Source: Pelagibius sp048268885 (GTDB lineage: Bacteria; Pseudomonadota; Alphaproteobacteria; Kiloniellales; Kiloniellaceae). From it: a DNA stretch of 64,000 nt. A program made the position numbers and the translations under genes. The notes under the pieces were generated by a model. That model was given only the letters and a program-made list of their open reading frames with translations. It was not told the DNA's origin and did no database searches. Position 1 is the stretch's first letter, and each line of letters opens with the position of its first letter. The DNA lies in the NCBI GenBank assembly GCA_048268885.1, contig JBLWUP010000029.1:10513-74512 (forward strand), read 5' to 3'. This document shows positions 36,190 to 44,913 of the stretch, piece after piece.

Positions 36190-36774
36190 TCAGACATCCG
36201 TCGGCGCTCCGCCCGCGCCGCTGCTGGGCAGGCTCTCGATGGTGATGTTTTCGTTGGTGTAGATGCAGATGTCGCCGGCGATCTTCATGGCCTTGCGGGC
36301 GATGGCCTCGGCGTCCAGGCCGTCGACGTCGATCAGGGCGCGAGCGGCCGACAGCGCGAAACTGCCGCCGGAACCGATGCCGATCAGGCCGTCCTCGGGC
36401 TCCAGAACGTCGCCGTTGCCGGTCAGCACCAGCGAGGTGGTGCCGTCGGCCACCGCCATCATGGCCTCCAGGCGGCGCAGGTAGCGGTCGGTGCGCCAGT
36501 CCTTGGCCAGCTCGACGCAGGCGCGGGTCAACTGGTGGGGATAGGTCTCGAGCTTGGCCTCGAGCCGCTCGAACAGGGTGAAGGCATCGGCCGTCGCCCC
36601 GGCGAAGCCGGCGATCACGTTGCCCTTGCCCAGGGGGCGGACCTTGCGGGCGTTGGATTTCATGACCGTGTTGCCGAAGCTGACCTGGCCGTCGCCGGCG
36701 ACCACCACCCGGTCGCCCTTGCGGACCGAGAGGATCGTGGTGCCGTGCCACTGAAGGGAGGATTTCTCTGACAT
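36190..36774 (-). CDS. hslV: ATP-dependent protease peptidase subunit HslV
   Basis: Proteasome-like threonine peptidase. The 194-residue precursor has an 11-residue propeptide ending WHG; cleavage exposes Thr12 (TTILSVRKGDRVVVAGDGQVS). Other signatures are KVRPLGKGNVIAGFAGATADAFTLFERLE and the GIGSGGSFALSAARAL loop. It lies 13 nt upstream of hslU on the same strand, and diverges from hisB. Confidence 0.97.
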   Translation of the reverse strand: MSEKSSLQWHGTTILSVRKGDRVVVAGDGQVSFGNTVMKSNARKVRPLGKGNVIAGFAGATADAFTLFERLEAKLETYPHQLTRACVELAKDWRTDRYLRRLEAMMAVADGTTSLVLTGNGDVLEPEDGLIGIGSGGSFALSAARALIDVDGLDAEAIARKAMKIAGDICIYTNENITIESLPSSGAGGAPTDV

Positions 36775-36978
36775 GGTCTGTCACATGGGCGAAAGCGGCA
36801 GCCGGGTCAAGCCGGATTTCCCTTCAAGCTTCGCCTTTTCCGGGCCTTTCAGGGGGTCCTCGGGGGCCCGGGCGGCCCGGTCATCGGCGCTGGCGTCGCC
36901 CCGCCCTTCCTGATAAAAGGGCGCCTTCGTGTAAAGATCCGTAAGCCAAAGGACCCGCTTTCGGGCGGGCGGAACGAT

Positions 36979-37566
36979 ATGCGCCGGGCAACCATTGAGC
37001 GAAACACCCAGGAAACCAAGATCACCGCGACGGTCGATCTGGACGGCAGCGGGACCTATGAGGTCTCGACCGGCATCGGTTTCCTCGACCATATGCTCGA
37101 ACAGCTCTCCCGCCACAGCCTCATCGACATCACGTTGAAGGCCGAGGGCGACCTGCATATCGACTTCCACCACACGACCGAGGACAGCGGGATCGCTCTG
37201 GGCCAGGCCTTCAGCCAGGCGCTGGGCGGGCGCAAGGGCATCTGGCGCTACGGTTCGGCCCTCATCCCCATGGACGAGACGCTGACCCGGGTGGCGCTGG
37301 ACGCCTCCAACCGGCCCTACCTGATCTGGAAAGTGGACTTCAACCGCGACAAGCTCGGCACCATGGATACCGAGCTGTTCAAGGAGTGGTTCCAGGCCTT
37401 CGCCCAGAACGCGGGCCTGACGCTGCACGTGGAGAACCTCTACGGCACGAACAACCACCATATCGTCGAGTCCTGCTTCAAGGCACTGGCCCGCGCGCTG
37501 CGCGAGGCCATCCAGATCGACCCGCGCAAGGCCGATGCCGTGCCTTCCACCAAAGGTTCCCTCTAG
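36979..37566 (+). CDS. hisB: Imidazoleglycerol-phosphate dehydratase
   Basis: Step 7 of histidine synthesis. The 195-residue product is the monofunctional bacterial form. The metal-binding motifs HLIDITLKAEGDLHIDFHHTTED and NNHHIVESCFKALARALREAI are both present. It starts the histidine cluster, and hslVU lies divergently upstream, a common alphaproteobacterial arrangement. Confidence 0.97.
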   Translation: MRRATIERNTQETKITATVDLDGSGTYEVSTGIGFLDHMLEQLSRHSLIDITLKAEGDLHIDFHHTTEDSGIALGQAFSQALGGRKGIWRYGSALIPMDETLTRVALDASNRPYLIWKVDFNRDKLGTMDTELFKEWFQAFAQNAGLTLHVENLYGTNNHHIVESCFKALARALREAIQIDPRKADAVPSTKGSL

Positions 37567-37576
37567 ACGAACCCCC

Positions 37577-37611
37577 GCAAGGCGGCGGGCTCCCGCGAGC
37601 CGCCGCCTTGC
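37577..37611. terminator. GC-rich hairpin between hisB and hisH
   Basis: GCAAGGCGGCGG (37577-37588) pairs with CCGCCGCCTTGC (37600-37611), with an inner GGCTC/GAGCC pairing. No U-run follows, so it may be a transcript-stabilising or attenuating hairpin rather than a full terminator inside the his cluster. Confidence 0.5.
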
Positions 37612-37638
37612 CGCAAGAAAGGTCCAAAAGGTCACGCC

Positions 37639-38304
37639 ATGACCGTTGCGATCATCGACTATGGCTCGGGCAACCTGCGCTCGGCCGCCAAGTCCCTGGA
37701 GCGCGCCGCCGCCGAGGCGGGCGGCGGCCCGGTGGTGGTGACCGACCACCCCGAGGCCGTGCGCCGCCCCGACCGGGTGGTGCTGCCCGGTGTCGGCGCC
37801 TTCGCCGACTGCCGGCGCGGTCTCTATGCAGTGCCGGGCATGGTGGAAGCGCTGGAGGAAACGGTGATGCACGCCGCGCGGCCCTTCCTCGGCATCTGCG
37901 TGGGCATGCAGCTCATGGCCACCCGAGGCCTGGAACACGGCGAACACCAGGGTTTCGGCTGGATTCCGGGGGACGTGGTGGCCCTCGACCCGGCGCCGCA
38001 ATCGGGTCCGGGCGGGTCCGAGGCGCCCCTGAAAGTGCCGCACATGGGGTGGAATGCGCTAAACCTATGCGATAAGACTCATCCTCTGGTCGCAGGCTTC
38101 GGGGAAACTCCCTATGTGTACTTCGTGCACAGCTATCACCTGCGCCCAACCCACGAAGCGCACCTGCTGGCCACCGTCGACTACGGCGGGCCGGTCACCG
38201 CCATGGTCGCGCACGACAACCTGACCGGGACCCAGTTTCACCCGGAAAAGAGCCAGAGCGTGGGTCTCCGGCTGCTTGCTAACTTCTTGAGGTGGCGTCC
38301 ATGA
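37639..38304 (+). CDS. hisH: Imidazole glycerol phosphate synthase glutaminase subunit HisH
   Basis: Hydrolyses glutamine and passes ammonia to HisF. The 221-residue product has the oxyanion region VLPGVGAFADC, the nucleophile Cys in GICVGMQLM and the His-Glu pair in GTQFHPEKSQ. Its stop overlaps the GNAT gene start (ATGA). Its partner hisF lies two genes downstream. Confidence 0.97.
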   Translation: MTVAIIDYGSGNLRSAAKSLERAAAEAGGGPVVVTDHPEAVRRPDRVVLPGVGAFADCRRGLYAVPGMVEALEETVMHAARPFLGICVGMQLMATRGLEHGEHQGFGWIPGDVVALDPAPQSGPGGSEAPLKVPHMGWNALNLCDKTHPLVAGFGETPYVYFVHSYHLRPTHEAHLLATVDYGGPVTAMVAHDNLTGTQFHPEKSQSVGLRLLANFLRWRP

Positions 38305-38888
38305 CCGTGAATGACTCGAGCGTGACCATCACCATGGACCGCTTGACCGGTTTTCACGGGCCGGACCTGCACGACCTCTGCGACGCCGCGGAGGCGGCGG
38401 TCCTGCATGGCGGCGGCTTCGGCTGGCTGGCCCCGCCGCCGCGCCAGACCATGGAGGCCTACTGGCAGGGCGTGCTGCTGGTGCCGGAGCGCGAGCTTTA
38501 CGTCGGCCGCCTGGACGGCACCATCGCCGGCTCGGCCCAACTGGTGCGTCCGCCGCGCAACAACGAGGCGCAGCTGCTGACCGGCCAGCTCACCACCTTC
38601 TTCGTGGCCCCCTGGGCGCGCGGTCACGGCCTCGCCCCCGGCCTGGTCGCCTGCATCGAGGACGCGGCGCGCGGCAATGGCCTGCGCGTGCTGAACCTGG
38701 ATGTCCGCGAGACCCAGAGCCGCGCCATCGAGGTGGTGGAGGATGCCGGCTTCGTGCGCTGGGGCACCCACCCGCACTACGCCTGGGTCGAGAACAGCTG
38801 GGTGACCGGCTACTATTATTACAAGGACCTGCACGGCAACGGCGCACTCCCCCAAGATGCCGGGCCGGAAGGGATGCCGCCGAAATGA
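38301..38888 (+). CDS. GNAT family N-acetyltransferase within the his operon
   Basis: A 195-residue acetyltransferase. The acetyl-CoA binding region is FVAPWARGHGLAPGLVACIEDAA, with the later VLNLDVRETQSRAIEVVEDAGF typical of motif B. It starts at ATG 38301, overlapping hisH by 4 nt, and overlaps hisA by 4 nt, so it is translationally embedded in the operon. In many alphaproteobacteria a DUF2628 gene holds this position. The substrate is unknown. Confidence 0.87.
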   Translation: MTVNDSSVTITMDRLTGFHGPDLHDLCDAAEAAVLHGGGFGWLAPPPRQTMEAYWQGVLLVPERELYVGRLDGTIAGSAQLVRPPRNNEAQLLTGQLTTFFVAPWARGHGLAPGLVACIEDAARGNGLRVLNLDVRETQSRAIEVVEDAGFVRWGTHPHYAWVENSWVTGYYYYKDLHGNGALPQDAGPEGMPPK

Positions 38889-39628
38889 TTCTGTTTCCCG
38901 CCATCGACCTGAAGGACGGTCAGGCCGTGCGCCTGCTACGCGGCGAGATGGACAGCGCCACGGTCTTCAACGACGACCCGGCGGCTCAGGCGCAAAGCTT
39001 CGCCGAGGCCGGCTTCCAATGGCTGCACCTGGTCGACCTGAACGGCGCCTTCGAAGGGCGGCCGGTGAACGCCGCCGCGGTCGAAGCCATCCTGAAGGCC
39101 ATCGACATCCCGGCGCAGCTGGGCGGCGGCATCCGCGACATGGCGACCATCGAACGCTGGCTGGGTCTCGGCCTGCGCCGCGTCATCCTGGGCACCGTGG
39201 CGGTGAAAAACCCCGACCTGGTGCGCGAGGCCTGCCGCGCCTTCCCCGGCCAGGTGGTCCTCGGCATCGACGCGCGCGGCGGCAAGGTGGCCACCGAAGG
39301 CTGGGCCGAGGTCAGCGAGATCGAAGCGATCGACCTGGCGCGCCGCTTCGAGGACGCCGGGGCCGCGGCCATCGTCTACACCGACATCGACCGCGACGGC
39401 GCGCTGCAAGGCGCGAACGTGGAAGCGACCCGCGCGCTGGCCGAAGCGCTGGAGACGCCGGTCATCGCCTCCGGCGGTGTTGCCTCGCTGGACGACCTCG
39501 CCGCCTTCCTCGCCATCGCGGATGCCGGCATCGAGGGCGTCATCTCCGGCCGCGCGATCTACGACGGCCGTCTCGACCCGGCGGCGGCGCTCGCCCTTCT
39601 CGCCGGCCAGCAAGCTGGAGCCGCCTGA
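38885..39628 (+). CDS. hisA: Phosphoribosylformimino-5-aminoimidazole carboxamide ribotide isomerase
   Basis: Amadori-type isomerase of histidine synthesis (ProFAR isomerase). The 247-residue half-barrel-repeat protein has FPAIDLKDGQAVRL with the catalytic Asp, QLGGGIRDMATIERWLGLG and the second catalytic Asp in VYTDIDRDGAL. It overlaps hisF by 1 nt (TGATG). Confidence 0.97.
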   Translation: MILFPAIDLKDGQAVRLLRGEMDSATVFNDDPAAQAQSFAEAGFQWLHLVDLNGAFEGRPVNAAAVEAILKAIDIPAQLGGGIRDMATIERWLGLGLRRVILGTVAVKNPDLVREACRAFPGQVVLGIDARGGKVATEGWAEVSEIEAIDLARRFEDAGAAAIVYTDIDRDGALQGANVEATRALAEALETPVIASGGVASLDDLAAFLAIADAGIEGVISGRAIYDGRLDPAAALALLAGQQAGAA

Positions 39629-40416
39629 TGCTCACCGTGCGCGTTATCCCCTGCCTGGACGTGAAGGACGGCCGCGTGGTCAAGGGCGTGAACTTCGTCG
39701 GCCTGCGCGACGCCGGCGACCCGGTGGAACAGGCGCAGGTCTATGACGCCGCCGGGGCCGACGAGCTCTGTTTCCTCGACATCACCGCCAGCCACGAGAA
39801 CCGCGGTATCCTGCTGGACGTCGTGCAGCGCACGGCGGAGCACTGCTTCATGCCGCTGACCGTCGGCGGCGGCGTCCGCGAACTGGAGGACATCCGCCAG
39901 CTGCTGCTGGCCGGGGCCGACAAGGTCTCCATCAACACCGCCGCCGTGCACAACCCGGACTTCGTGCGCGAAGCGGCGGAGAAGTTCGGCAGCCAGTGCA
40001 TCGTGGTGGCGGTCGACGCCAAGTCTGTTTCGAATCCTGGCGGCCCCGACAAATTCGAGATCTTCACCCACGGCGGGCGCAAGCCGACGGGCATCGACGC
40101 GGTGGAATGGTCGCGGCGCATGTGCGCCCTGGGCGCCGGCGAGATCCTGCTGACCTCCATGGATCGCGACGGCACCAAGGAAGGCTACAACCTGCCGCTG
40201 ACCCGCGCGGTCTCCGACGCGGTGCCCGTGCCGGTCATCGCCTCGGGCGGCGTCGGCACGCTGGAGCACCTGGCCGAGGGCGTGACCGAAGGGCATGCCT
40301 CCGCGGTGCTGGCCGCCTCGATCTTCCACTTCGGCACCTATTCCATCGCCGAGGCCAAGGCCTGCCTCGCCGCCCACGGCCTGCCGGTCAGGCCCGTCGA
40401 GCAGCAGGTCGCCTGA
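39628..40416 (+). CDS. hisF: Imidazole glycerol phosphate synthase cyclase subunit HisF
   Basis: Cyclase that combines PRFAR with ammonia from HisH. The 262-residue TIM barrel has VIPCLDVKDGRVVKGVNF with catalytic Asp, LTVGGGVRELEDI, and LLTSMDRDGTKEGYN with the second catalytic Asp. ATG 39628 overlaps the hisA stop. A longer open frame upstream covers hisA in another phase and is not the start. Confidence 0.97.
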   Translation: MLTVRVIPCLDVKDGRVVKGVNFVGLRDAGDPVEQAQVYDAAGADELCFLDITASHENRGILLDVVQRTAEHCFMPLTVGGGVRELEDIRQLLLAGADKVSINTAAVHNPDFVREAAEKFGSQCIVVAVDAKSVSNPGGPDKFEIFTHGGRKPTGIDAVEWSRRMCALGAGEILLTSMDRDGTKEGYNLPLTRAVSDAVPVPVIASGGVGTLEHLAEGVTEGHASAVLAASIFHFGTYSIAEAKACLAAHGLPVRPVEQQVA

Positions 40417-40450
40417 GCGCCGCGAGGCTTCGCAGAAGAAAGCAGTACCT

Positions 40451-40798
40451 ATGGGCAAGGATTCCAAGAAATCTCTCGACGGCGCCGTTCTCGACAGTCT
40501 TTTCGAGATCATCGAAAGCCGCCGCGGCGCGGACCCGGAAAGCTCGCACACCGCGAAGCTGTTCCACCGCGGCCTCGACAAGATCTGCCAGAAGGTCGGC
40601 GAGGAAGCGGTGGAGACGGTGATCGAGGGCGCGCAGGGCCGCAAGGAGGGCGTGGTCAGTGAGTCCGCCGACCTGCTCTATCACCTGCTGGTGCTCTGGG
40701 CGGCCAGCGGCGTGGAGCCCGCACAGGTCTGGGCGGCGCTGGAGGGGCGCAAGGGCGTTTCCGGTATTGCCGAGAAAGCCGCGCGCTCTAAAGATTGA
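40451..40798 (+). CDS. hisE: Phosphoribosyl-ATP pyrophosphatase
   Basis: Second step of histidine synthesis. The 115-residue MazG-fold protein has LDSLFEIIESRRGADPESSHTAKL, the Glu-rich metal site KVGEEAVETVIEG and ESADLLYHLLVLW. It starts at ATG 40451, 34 nt after hisF. hisI is not in the window, so HisE is the separate single-domain form. Confidence 0.95.
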   Translation: MGKDSKKSLDGAVLDSLFEIIESRRGADPESSHTAKLFHRGLDKICQKVGEEAVETVIEGAQGRKEGVVSESADLLYHLLVLWAASGVEPAQVWAALEGRKGVSGIAEKAARSKD

Positions 40799-40842
40799 CG
40801 CCCGAAGATTGAGGCGCGCGACAAGCAAAGGGGAAAAGCGGC

Positions 40843-41211
40843 ATGGCCTATGATGAGAGCAACATCTTCGCGAAGATCCTGCGCGGCGAGATTCCCTGCA
40901 ACAAGGTCTACGAGGACGACCACGTCCTGGCCTTCCACGACATCCAGCCGCAGACCAAGGTCCATGTGCTGGTGATCCCGAAAGGCGCCTACGTTTCTTT
41001 CGCGGACTTTTCGGAAAAGGCTTCGGAGGCGGAGATCACCGGCTTCTTCCGCGCCGCCGGCAAGATTGCCAAGGATCTGGGTTTGAACGACGACGGTTAC
41101 CGCGTGCTCGCCAACACCGGCGCCCACGGCCACCAGGAGGTGCCGCACTTCCATCTGCACCTCTTCGGCGGCCAGCCGCTCGGCCGCATGATCAAGCCGC
41201 CGCAGGGCTGA
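40843..41211 (+). CDS. Histidine triad (HIT) nucleotide-binding protein
   Basis: A 122-residue HINT-type purine nucleoside phosphoramidase. The triad motif is VPHFHLHLFGG near the C terminus, and the start (NIFAKILRGEIPCNKVYEDDHVLAF) is highly typical. It follows hisE at 44 nt, a position often seen in alphaproteobacteria. The physiological substrate is not known. Confidence 0.94.
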   Translation: MAYDESNIFAKILRGEIPCNKVYEDDHVLAFHDIQPQTKVHVLVIPKGAYVSFADFSEKASEAEITGFFRAAGKIAKDLGLNDDGYRVLANTGAHGHQEVPHFHLHLFGGQPLGRMIKPPQG

Positions 41212-41243
41212 GCTTGCCGCGCCACGCAGAGAAAAGGTCTCCC

Positions 41244-42065
41244 ATGTTCACGGAACTCAAGGTCGCCAGCGGCAAGGCGACGCTGGCCGCCATCGAGGCG
41301 GGCAGCGCGGAACCCGCCGTGGTCTTTCTGCACGCGGGCGTCGCCGACAAGCGCATGTGGCAGGATCAGCTCGGCGCGCTGGCCGGTGACTACCGCGTCG
41401 TCGCCTACGACCGCCGCGGCTTCGGCGACACGCGCTACGGCGCCGAGATCTTCTCCCACGTCGACGACCTGCTGGCGGTGCTGGACGACCGGGATATCGG
41501 CAAGGCCGTGCTGGTCGGCTGCTCCCAGGGCGGGCGCATCGCGATCGACTTCGCGCTGACTTATCCCGAGCGCGCGGCGGGGCTGTTCCTGGTCGCGCCG
41601 GCGGTGAACGGCGCGCCCTCGCCGGAGGATTTTCCGCCGCCCGTCGAGGCGTTGCTCGAGCTGCTGGAAGAGGCCGAGGAGGACGAGGACCTGGAGCGCC
41701 TGAACCTTCTGGAAGCCTGGATGTGGCTCGACGGCCCGGCCGGCGAGGAAGGCCGCGTCGGCGGTGCCGTGCGCGATCTTTTCCTCACCATGAACGCCAC
41801 CGCGCTCTACGCCGAGGACCCGGGGCGGGAGACCAATCCCGCCGCCTTTCCGGTGGCCTACTCGCGCCTTGCCGACCTCACCCTGCCGGCCCAGGTGATC
41901 TGGGGCGACGGCGACTTCCCGCACATCCAGCAGCGCTGCGTCCACCTGGTGCAGGCCCTGCCCCAGGCGACCGGCAGCGTCATCCCCGGCACCGCCCACC
42001 TGCCCAACCTGGAACAGCCGGAAGCCTTCAACGACTACCTGCGGGATTTCCTGGAAGGGCTTTAG
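41244..42065 (+). CDS. Alpha/beta hydrolase
   Basis: A 273-residue hydrolase of the alpha/beta fold. Visible are the oxyanion-hole stretch FLHAGVADKRMWQ, the nucleophile elbow GCSQGG and a C-terminal catalytic His in PGTAHLPNLEQPE. A DGDF acid lies between them. ATG 41244 is preceded by a moderate ribosome-binding site; an upstream in-frame ATG at 41214 is possible. Relatives include 3-oxoadipate enol-lactonases, but the substrate is not evident. Confidence 0.88.
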   Translation: MFTELKVASGKATLAAIEAGSAEPAVVFLHAGVADKRMWQDQLGALAGDYRVVAYDRRGFGDTRYGAEIFSHVDDLLAVLDDRDIGKAVLVGCSQGGRIAIDFALTYPERAAGLFLVAPAVNGAPSPEDFPPPVEALLELLEEAEEDEDLERLNLLEAWMWLDGPAGEEGRVGGAVRDLFLTMNATALYAEDPGRETNPAAFPVAYSRLADLTLPAQVIWGDGDFPHIQQRCVHLVQALPQATGSVIPGTAHLPNLEQPEAFNDYLRDFLEGL

Positions 42066-42104
42066 GCGAGGCCATTCATCCTCACCAGCTCCCGACCTCT
42101 TCCC

Positions 42105-42188
42105 GTCACCCTCGGGCTTGTCCCGAGGGTCCAGGGGGCGAGGGCTCATCGCTTGCCCTGGATGCTCGGGACAAGCCCGAGCATGACA
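42105..42188. repeat. Dispersed inverted-repeat element, copy 1
   Basis: An 84-bp element. The left part CCCTCGGGCTTGTCCCGAGGG is itself a stem, the right part GCTCGGGACAAGCCCGAGC another; the two halves also complement each other. A near-identical copy is at 60456-60539. It lies between convergent genes and may also stop transcription. Confidence 0.8.
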
Positions 42189-42202
42189 ATGGAGCGGAAT
42201 GA

Positions 42203-42715
42203 CTACGCTGCCGCGACCTTGCGCCAGAACACGTAGTGCGGGCCGGTGCCGGGTGTCTCGAAGAGCTCGCCGATGGGCGAAAAGCCGTGGCGTTCGTAAA
42301 AGGTCTGCGCGCCGGTGCGCCCGTTGCACCAGACCGTCGCGCTTTCTTCGCCCCCTGCCGCCAGCCGCCGCGCCAGCTCTTCGACACCGAACTCCAGGAC
42401 TTTTCCGCCGAGCCCCTGCCCCTGCACGGCGGGATCGCTCGCCATGCCGCGCAGTCGCCACTGCGTTTCGCCGAACTCATCCCTGTAGTCGGGCTGTGCC
42501 TCGGCCATGAAGCCGGCGGTGCTCACCACCTTGCCGTCGCGCAGCGCCCCGACATGAAAATGCTCCCCCGCCCCGGCATAGGTCGCCGCCGCGTCGGCGC
42601 GCGTCAGCCAGGGCCGTAAGACCGCCTTGCGCAGGTCGAAGGTCTCGTCCAGGGACACCAGCTGAATCTGGACATCCCCGAAATCGCGGTTTGTTTCGGG
42701 CGGGAGGCGGCTCAT
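42203..42715 (-). CDS. GNAT family N-acetyltransferase
   Basis: A 170-residue acetyltransferase. The pattern is GKVVSTAGFMAEA, then QWRLRGMASDPAVQGQGLGGKVLEFGVEELARR (acetyl-CoA site Q-x-x-G-x-G, split from the R by one turn) and FYERHGFSPIGELFETPGTGPH. ATG 42715 begins MSRLPPETNRDFG. A longer open frame continues upstream over the neighbouring gene and is a shadow. It is divergent from the gene at 42830. Confidence 0.88.
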   Translation of the reverse strand: MSRLPPETNRDFGDVQIQLVSLDETFDLRKAVLRPWLTRADAAATYAGAGEHFHVGALRDGKVVSTAGFMAEAQPDYRDEFGETQWRLRGMASDPAVQGQGLGGKVLEFGVEELARRLAAGGEESATVWCNGRTGAQTFYERHGFSPIGELFETPGTGPHYVFWRKVAAA

Positions 42716-42829
42716 GATCGAAAGACAGTTCTTCCCTGTTCGACACCGTCGGAGCTGAAGCAGCCGAGATGATACGGCCGCCGCAGGGCTGGCCAAGATA
42801 GCGGAAAACTCCACACAGGAGGCAAGGCG

Positions 42830-43441
42830 ATGTGGTCGATACAAACCATAGAGGTCGAACTTACCGAGGGCAGCCACGAATTCGTCATTCCCCGGCGCGA
42901 GGGCGAGGGCCAGGCCGTCGTCCTGGTGGAGCAGATCACCGGGGACGGCGGCGATGTGGAAGCGGAGGTCGAGAACCTGCCGCCGGAAAACCTGTCGCAC
43001 TACGGGCGCGCCAAGGTCTTCATGGGGGACTTTGCGGAGGGTGCGCGGGATCTCTCCCTGCGGATCTATCTGCGGGCCGCGAGCTTCGTGCGCATCACCG
43101 TCGCGACGATCCGCTCCGGTCTTGCCAGCGTCTTCAAGCGACTGCCCTGCCGGCTGTGCAAGAAGCTGGTGAACCTGCTGCTGACCTCGGCGCTGGCGCT
43201 CATCGGCGTGCCCTACATGGACGCCTCGGTGGCCTTCGACGACGACCTGATGGACGCGCTGCAGGCGCTGCTCGACAACCCGGCCTACGAGACCTTCGCC
43301 AAGCTGGTGAAGGAGGTCGACCTGGGCATCTGGGATGTATTGCTGAAAGCCGTCGCTGGGATCGAGTTCGTCTTCGAGCTGGCGGACAGTCTCTACGAGA
43401 AGGTCTGCCGGCTGCTCGGCTTCTGCCCCTCGCCCGCGTGA
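42830..43441 (+). CDS. Hypothetical protein with two cysteine pairs
   Basis: A 203-residue protein I do not recognise. It starts after a strong AGGAGG at about 42817. The N-terminal third looks like a beta-rich domain (VELTEGSHEFVIPRREGEGQ), the middle has a CRLCKK pair within a hydrophobic helix region (LVNLLLTSALALIGVPYM), and the end has VCRLLGFCPSP. The cysteines could bind a metal or form disulfides. No partner gene is obvious. Confidence 0.7.
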   Translation: MWSIQTIEVELTEGSHEFVIPRREGEGQAVVLVEQITGDGGDVEAEVENLPPENLSHYGRAKVFMGDFAEGARDLSLRIYLRAASFVRITVATIRSGLASVFKRLPCRLCKKLVNLLLTSALALIGVPYMDASVAFDDDLMDALQALLDNPAYETFAKLVKEVDLGIWDVLLKAVAGIEFVFELADSLYEKVCRLLGFCPSPA

Positions 43442-43451
43442 GGGTGCCCCC

Positions 43452-43757
43452 TCACCGCCCCGGAGAAGTAGCACCCCAGTCTTGGAGCATCTTCATTACG
43501 CTCGGCCAGTCAATTGGCCCCGCCGGCGGACTCAAGCATGAGAACCCGTAGCCGAGAGTGGCAAGCTCGTCATCCACATCACGGATCAGATCAAAGTCGG
43601 TGACCAGCAGCATGCCGTTTTCCGCTCCATAGCCCTCCAGCAGCACAGGCACAATCAACCGCTTTTCCCGGAGTGGAACCGCGTAATCGAGTCGGATCGA
43701 CAATCCGAGCCGCTCCGAGCTTTCGATCCACTCTCGTTGAAATGCAGTTGCGGTCAT
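43452..43757 (-). CDS. Hypothetical protein, possible immunity-like
   Basis: A 101-residue soluble acidic protein I do not recognise (LLVTDFDLIRDVDDELATLGYGFSCLSPP, split by charged turns). It lies 9 nt upstream of the 3' comM fragment on the same strand reading away from it. The composition is lower in GC than the neighbours. It resembles small orphan proteins such as the one at 15984, but no homology is claimed. Confidence 0.6.
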   Translation of the reverse strand: MTATAFQREWIESSERLGLSIRLDYAVPLREKRLIVPVLLEGYGAENGMLLVTDFDLIRDVDDELATLGYGFSCLSPPAGPIDWPSVMKMLQDWGATSPGR

Positions 43758-43766
43758 GCCCGTATC

Positions 43767-44653
43767 CTACCGCCCCGGCAGCGTGCGGCGGTAGGTGAGC
43801 GCCTCGGCGATGTGCGGGCGGCGGACGTGCTCGGCGCCCTCCAGGTCGGCCAGGGTGCGGGCGACGCGCAGGACGCGGTGGTAGCCGCGGGCGGAGAGCT
43901 TCAGGGCCTCCGCCGCCTGGGTCAGCAGCTTGCGGCCTTCGGCATCGGGCGCGGCGATTTCCTCCAGCAGCTGGCCGTCGGCCTCGGCATTCGTCCGAGG
44001 GCGCGCCTCTTCCGGCAGGCCCGCGAAGCGCGCGGTCTGGCGGGCGCGGGCGGCGGCGACGCGGGCGGCGACGATGGCGCTGTCTTCCGCCGGCGGCGGC
44101 AGGGAGAGGTCGGATGCTGAGACCGCCGGCACGTCGACGTGCAAATCGATGCGGTCAAAGAGGGGGCCGGAGATCTTCGACTGGTAGTCGGCGGCGCAGC
44201 GTGGCGCGCGGGCGCAGGCGCGGCTCGGGTCGTCCAGGTAGCCGCAGCGGCAGGGGTTCATGGCAGCGACGAGCTGCACGCGCGCCGGGTAGGTGACGTG
44301 GGCATTGGCGCGGGCGACGGAGACGCGGCCCGTCTCCATGGGTTGGCGCAGGGCCTCCAGGGCGCCGCGCTGGAACTCCGGCAGCTCGTCGAGGAAGAGG
44401 ACGCCGAGGTGCGCGAGGGAAATCTCCCCCGGCTTGGCGCGCAGGCCGCCACCCGCGAGCGCGGGCAGCGAGGCCGAGTGGTGCGGGTCGCGGAAGGGGC
44501 GCTGGCGCAGCAACTTGCCGCCGGTGAGGCTGCCGGCGACGGAATGGATCATCGAGACTTCCAGCGCCTCGGCGGGCGACAGCGGCGGCAGGATGCCGGG
44601 CAGGCGTGCGGCCAGCATCGACTTGCCGGAGCCCGGGGGACCTGCCATCAGCA
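43767..44653 (-). pseudogene. comM: comM (yifB) 3' part, separated by the genomic island
   Basis: C-terminal 293 residues of the ComM/YifB Mg-chelatase-like AAA+ helicase, which promotes branch migration in natural transformation. It contains the Walker A MAGPPGSGKSMLAARLPGILPPL, Walker B VLFLDELPEFQ and the C-terminal CARAPRCAADYQ and RGYHRVLRVARTLADLEG regions. The first residues MLMAGPPG start at an ATG created at the island junction. Joined at the core TCAGCA to the 5' part (58866-59504), the frame is continuous and about 506 codons long. It may give a truncated protein with an intact ATPase core. Confidence 0.93.
44648..44653. other. Left attachment core of the island
   Basis: TCAGCA at the junction of comM 3' sequence with element DNA (CTGCCATCAGCATGTTATC). 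It is shared with 58865-58870; the flanking GTT is also shared after one mismatch. On the island side, TGTACC at 44667-44672 mirrors GGTAC at the other end. Confidence 0.8.
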
Positions 44654-44913
44654 TGTTATCTCAAATGTACCGTGCTATAACATATTGATATAAATAGAGT
44701 TTTTCTCGAATCCGCTCCGCTTAAGATAGCCCCACCGATTTGCTCGCGGGCTGAAAATCACTTATAATGCGTGCCTAGGCCAGAGGCTTGACCAGCGGTC
44801 ATTAGGGGCTGACGCGGCCCGCTCTGCAACCTCCCGACAATTGAAATATGAGAAGACGCGCAAAGGCGCCAGCCGTGGCCGTGTGCGCCGCGCGTGTTGA
44901 GGAGAGCGGAGCA
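44654..44913. other. Left end leader of the island
   Basis: AT-rich for the first 50 bp, then the promoter described below and an untranslated leader to the AlpA-like gene. No convincing gene is seen. Confidence 0.5.
44740..44768 (+). promoter_or_regulatory. Sigma70-like promoter for the AlpA-like and replication genes
   Basis: A perfect -10 box TATAAT (44763-44768) lies 17 nt after TTGCTC (44740-44745). It would transcribe the gene at 44914 with a leader of about 140 nt. Confidence 0.55.

Noticed and set aside
38857..40416. A 519-codon fusion of hisA and hisF
   Set aside because: The first part reads hisA out of frame; hisF begins at ATG 39628.
43767..44653. Stand-alone intact comM starting at ATG 44654
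   Set aside because: It lacks the first 213 codons, which are found intact at the other end of the island.
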